Shown here: positions 59,901 through 64,000 of the stretch, piece by piece
Layout of the letters: every line of letters starts with the position of its first letter
Numbering within the stretch: the stretch's first letter is position 1
Source of the DNA: Lanius collurio
Taxonomy: Eukaryota > Chordata > Aves > Passeriformes > Laniidae
Length of the DNA: 64,000 nucleotides
Reading direction: 5' to 3'
Assembly: GCA_020086605.1 (NCBI GenBank)
Contig: JACBWW010000020.1
Location: 15,840,776-15,904,775, forward strand
Translations under genes and position numbers: made by a program
The notes under the pieces: generated by a model
What the model was told of the DNA's origin: nothing
The model's input: the letters and a program-made list of their open reading frames with translations, nothing else
Database searches by the model: none

Positions 59901-62900
59901 ATGATGGCTTGGTTGCATCCTATTTGCAACTCATGTTGGAGATTCCTGTTGTTTCATGTAGGTGTATGCTTTGGCTCTTGCTGCTCTGCATCCATGATCA
60001 CTTCAAATGAAATGACCAACTTCATCTTACTAACAGTTTGTTCTTTGTTTTAAGAGTTTTCTAGCATTTTCTTTTGGTTTTAATAGGAGGTGTCTAGATG
60101 GTCAATATTTATTTGAGGTTACGAGAGGAAAAAACTCTGCTTCTGTACCTGAAGGTGTCTAAATACCATTCATCATACTTAATCTCTGTTGAAGTGTCTG
60201 TGAACTAAGCCTTTAGGTGTTTACCTCTTTGGGCAGGAAGTTTGCCATTTTCAACTGACTAACACATGGCAGTGAAGATTCCAGAGTGTTCCTCAATTTC
60301 CTAGTATAACCAACTCAGCACAGGAGGGAAGTTGTATGAACTTTTACACTTGGGTCATCTGTAACTAAGTTTATAACCTGATGGACAGTTTTGTTCATTT
60401 CATAATAGGAAACAGATGTTGTACCAGACACACAGCTGCTGGAGAAGTTTGGTCAAATTTCTTTTTGTTCCTATCAACAATCAGAAGAAGCTAGCAGCAA
60501 GTTATCTTTGGACACAATGTATATCACTGACTTCTTTCTTGCTCTGGCAATCTGTAATACCGTTGTAGTTTCAGGCCCCAATCAGCCACGTCAGAAGGTA
60601 AGAAGGTCTTGCTTTTGGCTATTTGGCCATATTTGCAAATAACCAATCTCCTTGTGGTTCAATTACAGAAAGAAAGGTACACTTAACTGACATTTTAAAA
60701 ATTGTCCCTTTCACCTCTGCTGGTTTGTCCTAGTAGAAAGAAGGGAATTACTGTAAAACCGTGGCGTGCACAGTGAGTTAGTGAATAAAATAATGCTGAT
60801 AAATTGGCTTCAATCTTTTTTGTTCTGTGACCATTTGTAACTTTTACAAGACAAATTTTGAGATCAAATTGCAGTTGTAATTTTTTCCATATTCTAGTTA
60901 TAGCTTTTGTTATATATGGGTATAACTTCCCATAAGAATACATTAACACTCAGGTTAACTTTACAAATAGGTTACCGTTGGCTGAAAAATAAGAATAATC
61001 ACGGAAGATTCCCAGAATACTGAAACTGAGAATGCTCTTACCTTTTCCCTGACTATTCAAATAGAGATTTGGCAAAAGTATGGAAGATGAAGTTTTATGT
61101 GTGTATTAGTCTGAAGAAAAATTGCTTCGAAGTATGACATAAAGTTGTCTCACCATGAATTAACAGTGCATTTTCTAGGCTGCCCTGGTTTAGTAGTTGT
61201 TTTCAGTGCACAACCTAACTTATAAAGAAATACTACTTTTTTTTCAAATATTTTGGGTTTTTTTCAGTGTGGGATTTTCTTAACCCCATTTTTTGGCAGT
61301 TTTGACTGTGTTGCAGGATAATTCCCAAGTTCAGCTTTGATTTCTTTCCCTCATTACCTGGTGATTTCCATTTGTTGACATTTTTTTGGAAAAACAAATT
61401 GTTGGCATGTGCAGAACTAGATTTTGGTGACTGTCCAGGTAGTAAACCTACAACCATAGCTGAAGACATTCACAAAACATGTCTTTTGAGGTTTGAAGTA
61501 CCTCCTATAAATAAGCCTGGTATTTTAGTGTGCTTCCAAGCATTCCCAGAAAGTGTAGTAGGCAGCCTAGAGGTCCATGTGTGCATGAGGCAGATGAGGT
61601 CATAGTCAATAGTTACCTATTCATTAAATGTGATGGAGAAAAATATACAGGTTAGAGTCTTGGTTTTTTGAGAATACTATTTGTGAATAACTTGCCAGCA
61701 GGGTGCTTCTGCCCTCCAGGTCACTAGGAATGAGGTTTCTGAGTTCATGATTAGGGAATTACAGGAAAGAACTCAAGGCAATGGGAGATTTCAGTGTCGC
61801 CATAGGAAGAGGCAATGAAAGGATGTTCCTAGTCTCCATTTCCATGATGTTGAATGGAGACACTGCAACTTGCTGGAACTGTGCAGGAACGAGCCAGAGT
61901 TTGTCCCTACTTTTTGCTTTTCAGTGGCAAAAGAGAACATGACTCCTGATAACTCATTCTTAGCTCCTCACCAGCAATGAGAAAGGAATGACAGCCTTGT
62001 ATGACTTATTTTTTATGCTGTTACCTCCCTAGCTGTTCTGAGTAACAGGAAGCCATTTAGTTTATAATTTTGATCACAGGGGAAGTGTTTGAAACACTAA
62101 AAACTATTGATCAGGTACTTTATGTTTAGCAGTTCTGTAGCTAGTTAGTGTGAGGGGATTGGTTTATTCTTCACAAGGATTTTGCTAATTCAGAACAAGA
62201 ATTAAAATGTTCAGTTCAATTTGCCACAACTTCCAAAAGTTACAATATCATACTAACTCTGTTCATTACTGAAAGTTCTGAAAAGAAGTATTGCATGGAG
62301 TTATGTATCAAACTTGGAACACATCTCATTTTCAGACCTGAAGTACTTTTACAGCTTACAGAGTCTGTTTACTGTACTTATATGGTTACACGTTTACTTG
62401 AGCTGGCCATCTTTAATACAAGCAGTCAAACCCATGGTAAATTTTAAAATACTACTTTCATTACAAAACATACTTTGTAGGGTGTCCTTTCTTAATATAA
62501 TAAAATAGGAAGAATTTAACATCAATACTTTCTCTAACTATTCTGTTCCAGATGAGACTCTCTTCGCTGGGTAGGATGCCTATTAAATCACTTGAGGAAA
62601 TCAGGCAAATGTTCCAGAGGTTTTCAGTCTGGAGACTAAGTTCTTCCCCACTTCCAAGTGTAAAGGAGTCATCATCTGAAAGCCCCAATAGTTTTGTGAG
62701 AAAACTGTCTATTTTCAGAATGAAACTGGCTTCACCTACTTTGGAAGGAGCTGCTCAAAGGGTTTCTGACCCTCACATTACTGACAGCCCAGAAGAAACT
62801 CAAGTGCCTCAAGAACTGCCTCTAGTGAATGTAGCTGCCGGCGGTGAACCCAGCAGTGCTGTGTCATCTATTGCATTATCTCCCTTACCAAAACTATGTT

Positions 62901-63438
62901 ATGAAGCTGAGAGTCCAGATGAAGCTGCCTTGGTTCATGCTGCTAGGGCTTATAAATGTGTTTTACAGTCTAGGACTCCAGATCAAGTAACTGTGGACTT
63001 TGCAGGTCTGGGGTCTTTAACATTTCAGCTGTTGCATATCCTGCCTTTTGATTCACTGCGGAAAAGGATGTCAGTGGTGGTTCGGCACCCAGTCTCCCAC
63101 AAAGTGGTGGTGTACACGAAAGGTGCAGACTCAGTCATGATGGATTTGTTGAGAACTGCATCTGAAGGTATTTAAAGAGCTTGTAATTCTTTGCTTGCCC
63201 TTATCATTTTTTAATGATATAAAGTTTTAAGATTTTGCTATTTTAAGAATGTATTTAGACCTTCAAAGTTTTCCACTAATTTAGCCTAAACATGTATGTT
63301 TGATTTGCTTTCTATTCTTTTTGTGTGATAGTACATACTAATAATTCTGAAATTGAAGAGAAGATTAAAGAGAGAACTCAGCAGCATTTGGATGACTATG
63401 CCACAAGAGGACTGCGCACTCTGTGTATTGCTAAGAAG
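47700..63438 (+). CDS. ATP10D: Phospholipid-transporting P4-ATPase 10D, N-terminal 840 residues (continues beyond window)
   Basis: Lipid flippase of the class-5 P4-ATPases; human ATP10D moves glucosylceramide and works with a CDC50 partner at the plasma membrane (family knowledge). Twelve coding exons join in frame. In order: [11 protein letters not shown]-terminus, TM1 and TM2 (exon 3), actuator domain with the dephosphorylation motif DGET (residues 205-208), TM3 (exon 7), TM4 with PVSL (exons 8-9), phosphorylation motif DKTGTLT (Asp430, codon 56108-56110), a long cytoplasmic insert, and the nucleotide-binding domain with [13 protein letters not shown] and KGAD (Lys789). Human ATP10D is about 1,426 residues, so roughly 40% (hinge and TM5-10) is missing right of the window. 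A close paralogue such as ATP10A is possible in principle, but the sequence reads as ATP10D and COMMD8 is its known neighbour. Confidence 0.96.
47966..48732 (+). other. ATP10D: ATP10D intron 2
   Basis: 0.77 kb, nothing recognisable. Confidence 0.9.
48733..48927 (+). CDS. ATP10D: ATP10D exon 3 (TM1 and TM2)
   Basis: 195 bp between tttgtttcag and gtaaga. Encodes [20 protein letters not shown] (TM1), the lumenal turn, then [20 protein letters not shown] (TM2) and the [17 protein letters not shown] linker. Both junctions fall inside Arg codons. Confidence 0.96.
48928..49863 (+). other. ATP10D: ATP10D intron 3
   Basis: 0.94 kb, nothing recognisable. Confidence 0.9.
49864..50068 (+). CDS. ATP10D: ATP10D exon 4 (actuator domain)
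   Basis: 205 bp between tgtatttcag and gtgaga. Encodes [35 protein letters not shown] and [24 protein letters not shown] carries the glutamate that removes the phosphate in P4-ATPases. Confidence 0.96.
50069..52634 (+). other. ATP10D: ATP10D intron 4
   Basis: 2.57 kb. A short (TTTTA)n patch lies near 50820; otherwise nothing recognisable. Confidence 0.85.
52635..52720 (+). CDS. ATP10D: ATP10D exon 5
   Basis: 86 bp between catgcttttag and gtaagt. Encodes [20 protein letters not shown] and DLSHFQGF of the actuator domain. Confidence 0.95.
52721..53900 (+). other. ATP10D: ATP10D intron 5
   Basis: 1.18 kb. Holds opposed CR1 tails at 53207-53294 and a T run near 53550; otherwise nothing recognisable. 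Confidence 0.85.
53207..53294. mobile_element. Two CR1 tails facing each other (imperfect hairpin)
   Basis: 53214-53235 matches the reverse complement of 53255-53276 at 20 of 22 positions. The left arm reads as the end of an antisense CR1 (ggttggggttggaagggacc), the right as a sense CR1 3' tail ending attctatgattctgtg. Confidence 0.8.
53901..54007 (+). CDS. ATP10D: ATP10D exon 6
   Basis: 107 bp between tttttttgcag and gttagt. Encodes [20 protein letters not shown] and [16 protein letters not shown], the end of the actuator domain leading to TM3. Confidence 0.96.
54008..54724 (+). other. ATP10D: ATP10D intron 6
   Basis: 0.72 kb, nothing recognisable. Confidence 0.9.
54725..54856 (+). CDS. 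ATP10D: ATP10D exon 7 (TM3)
   Basis: 132 bp between ttggttgcag and gtaggt. Encodes [20 protein letters not shown], then TM3 ([17 protein letters not shown]). Confidence 0.96.
54857..55667 (+). other. ATP10D: ATP10D intron 7
   Basis: 0.81 kb, nothing recognisable. Confidence 0.9.
55668..55795 (+). CDS. ATP10D: ATP10D exon 8 (TM3-TM4 loop, start of TM4)
   Basis: 128 bp between cttgttttcaag and gtaact. Encodes [20 protein letters not shown] and [12 protein letters not shown], the beginning of TM4. The following intron (55796-55939) is only 144 bp. Confidence 0.95.
55940..56192 (+). CDS. ATP10D: ATP10D exon 9 (TM4 and catalytic aspartate)
   Basis: 253 bp between attttggtag and gtaaga. Encodes [20 protein letters not shown], then [17 protein letters not shown] and the P-type ATPase signature [12 protein letters not shown]. 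Asp430 of DKTGT is the residue phosphorylated in the transport cycle. The TM4 motif reads PVSL where most P4-ATPases have PISL. Confidence 0.97.
56193..59531 (+). other. ATP10D: ATP10D intron 9
   Basis: 3.3 kb, nothing recognisable; open frames here lack coding character and splice sites. Confidence 0.8.
59532..59767 (+). CDS. ATP10D: ATP10D exon 10 (acidic and cysteine-rich cytoplasmic insert)
   Basis: 236 bp between tctttccttag and gtaagt. Encodes [18 protein letters not shown], a patch with six Cys in 21 residues (59588-59650), then a Ser-rich linker to GHMAFSSPI. Both ends match ATP10D closely; the middle is variable in the family, and the Cys density is unlike the human sequence as I remember it. 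Confidence 0.93.
59768..60408 (+). other. ATP10D: ATP10D intron 10
   Basis: 0.64 kb, nothing recognisable. Confidence 0.9.
60409..60597 (+). CDS. ATP10D: ATP10D exon 11
   Basis: 189 bp between ttcataatag and gtaaga, phase 0 at both ends. Encodes [17 protein letters not shown], a variable stretch and [20 protein letters not shown], the conserved start of the nucleotide-binding domain. Confidence 0.96.
60598..62551 (+). other. ATP10D: ATP10D intron 11
   Basis: 1.95 kb, nothing recognisable. Confidence 0.85.
62552..63167 (+). CDS. ATP10D: ATP10D exon 12 (nucleotide-binding domain)
   Basis: 616 bp, the largest exon here, between ttctgttccag and gtattt. A class-5-specific Ser/Pro-rich insert ([17 protein letters not shown] onward) is followed by the conserved [39 protein letters not shown] and [18 protein letters not shown] is the nucleotide-contacting motif. 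Joins to exon 13 within a Val codon; the following intron is 164 bp. Confidence 0.97.
63332..63438 (+). CDS. ATP10D: ATP10D exon 13 (last exon in window)
   Basis: 107 bp between ttgtgtgatag and gtattc. Encodes [20 protein letters not shown] and [12 protein letters not shown], still within the nucleotide-binding domain. Confidence 0.95.
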
Positions 63439-64000
63439 GTATTCCTTTTAATACCTATTTTGAAGCATGTTTGCAGTCTGTGACCAGCCTTTGTGGTATC
63501 ACCAGTGGAGCAAACATTGTGTCTTCTAAACAGATTCTTCTATTGCCACATTTTGTTTATCCCGATGTTCTTTTAGGAGGAATTTGTAAGAAAACCCAGA
63601 TCAATTCCTCATATCTGTTAGATTACTGTTGTTGTCAGTTTAGGATGCCAAGCATCTTAATATCCTAATTTGAAAATAGGGATTGTCAAATAGCCACATT
63701 TTTCTTTAGGAGTCATAAGCAGGTCTCCTTGCATGAATCTTAACCTGGATGGAATTTCAGACACAGAAAACAAATTAAGTCACACCTATTTGATTTCACA
63801 AAAGTTTGCAGTGTTAAAAGCTGTGGATGCACAAGTGAAGTGATGTTTTGAGATTCCATTTTAAATTCAAAGCTGCTCGGAAGTAAAATTCCATAGGGAT
63901 TGAAACAAGCAAGAAGCCTCTTTACCTTATGCAAAGTGAAAGTGCAGGCCGTGTAGCTGGACAGCCATCGAGCTGTACCCAGCTGTGCAGTGGTTCTGCA
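63439..64000 (+). other. ATP10D: ATP10D intron 13, 5' part
   Basis: Runs to the window edge. The next exon, expected to begin with a sequence like VMSDTEYAEWL, is not reached. Nothing else recognisable. Confidence 0.85.

Overview
The window is vertebrate nuclear DNA, almost certainly from a bird. The coding blocks are interrupted by GT-AG introns, the promoters are CpG islands, the 3' tails of CR1 LINEs carry the ATTCTATGATTCTG-type ending typical of birds, and several introns are short (one is 107 bp). The gene order GABRB1 - COMMD8 - ATP10D is the conserved tetrapod order (human 4p12; known to me from memory, not searched). Species cannot be fixed from the sequence alone.

Layout. 1-11318 (+): the last four coding exons of GABRB1, the beta-1 subunit of the GABA-A receptor; the gene starts left of the window. 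11319 to about 21070: 3' UTR plus a gene-free, tail-to-tail intergenic stretch. 21253-26054 (-): all five coding exons of COMMD8 (176 residues), read from a CpG island at about 25720-26180 with a perfect NRF1 palindrome. About 26190-38130: head-to-head intergenic DNA holding a solo LTR and one arm of a direct duplication of about 570 bp. 38130-38690: a second CpG island with a probable untranslated first exon of ATP10D. 47660-63438 (+): twelve coding exons giving the first 840 residues of ATP10D, a P4-type lipid flippase; the gene runs off the right edge before the ATP-binding hinge and TM5-TM10.

The three genes are neighbours by ancestry and do not form a pathway: a synaptic chloride-channel subunit, a subunit of the Commander endosomal recycling complex, and a phospholipid/glucosylceramide flippase. 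All exon junctions keep frame, all splice sites named here are GT-AG, and no frameshift or internal stop was seen in any of the three.

No new multi-gene system is visible. The points most worth a second look are: a cysteine-rich patch in the ATP10D cytoplasmic insert; a 570-bp direct duplication that brackets the ATP10D promoter, with an antisense solo LTR inside it; upstream ORFs in the ATP10D leader; an exon-like segment with strong splice sites inside GABRB1 intron 8; and a small array with compensatory hairpin changes just upstream of ATP10D exon 2. Exon and intron numbers follow the human genes as I remember them. Identity judgements are by eye; no alignment was run.
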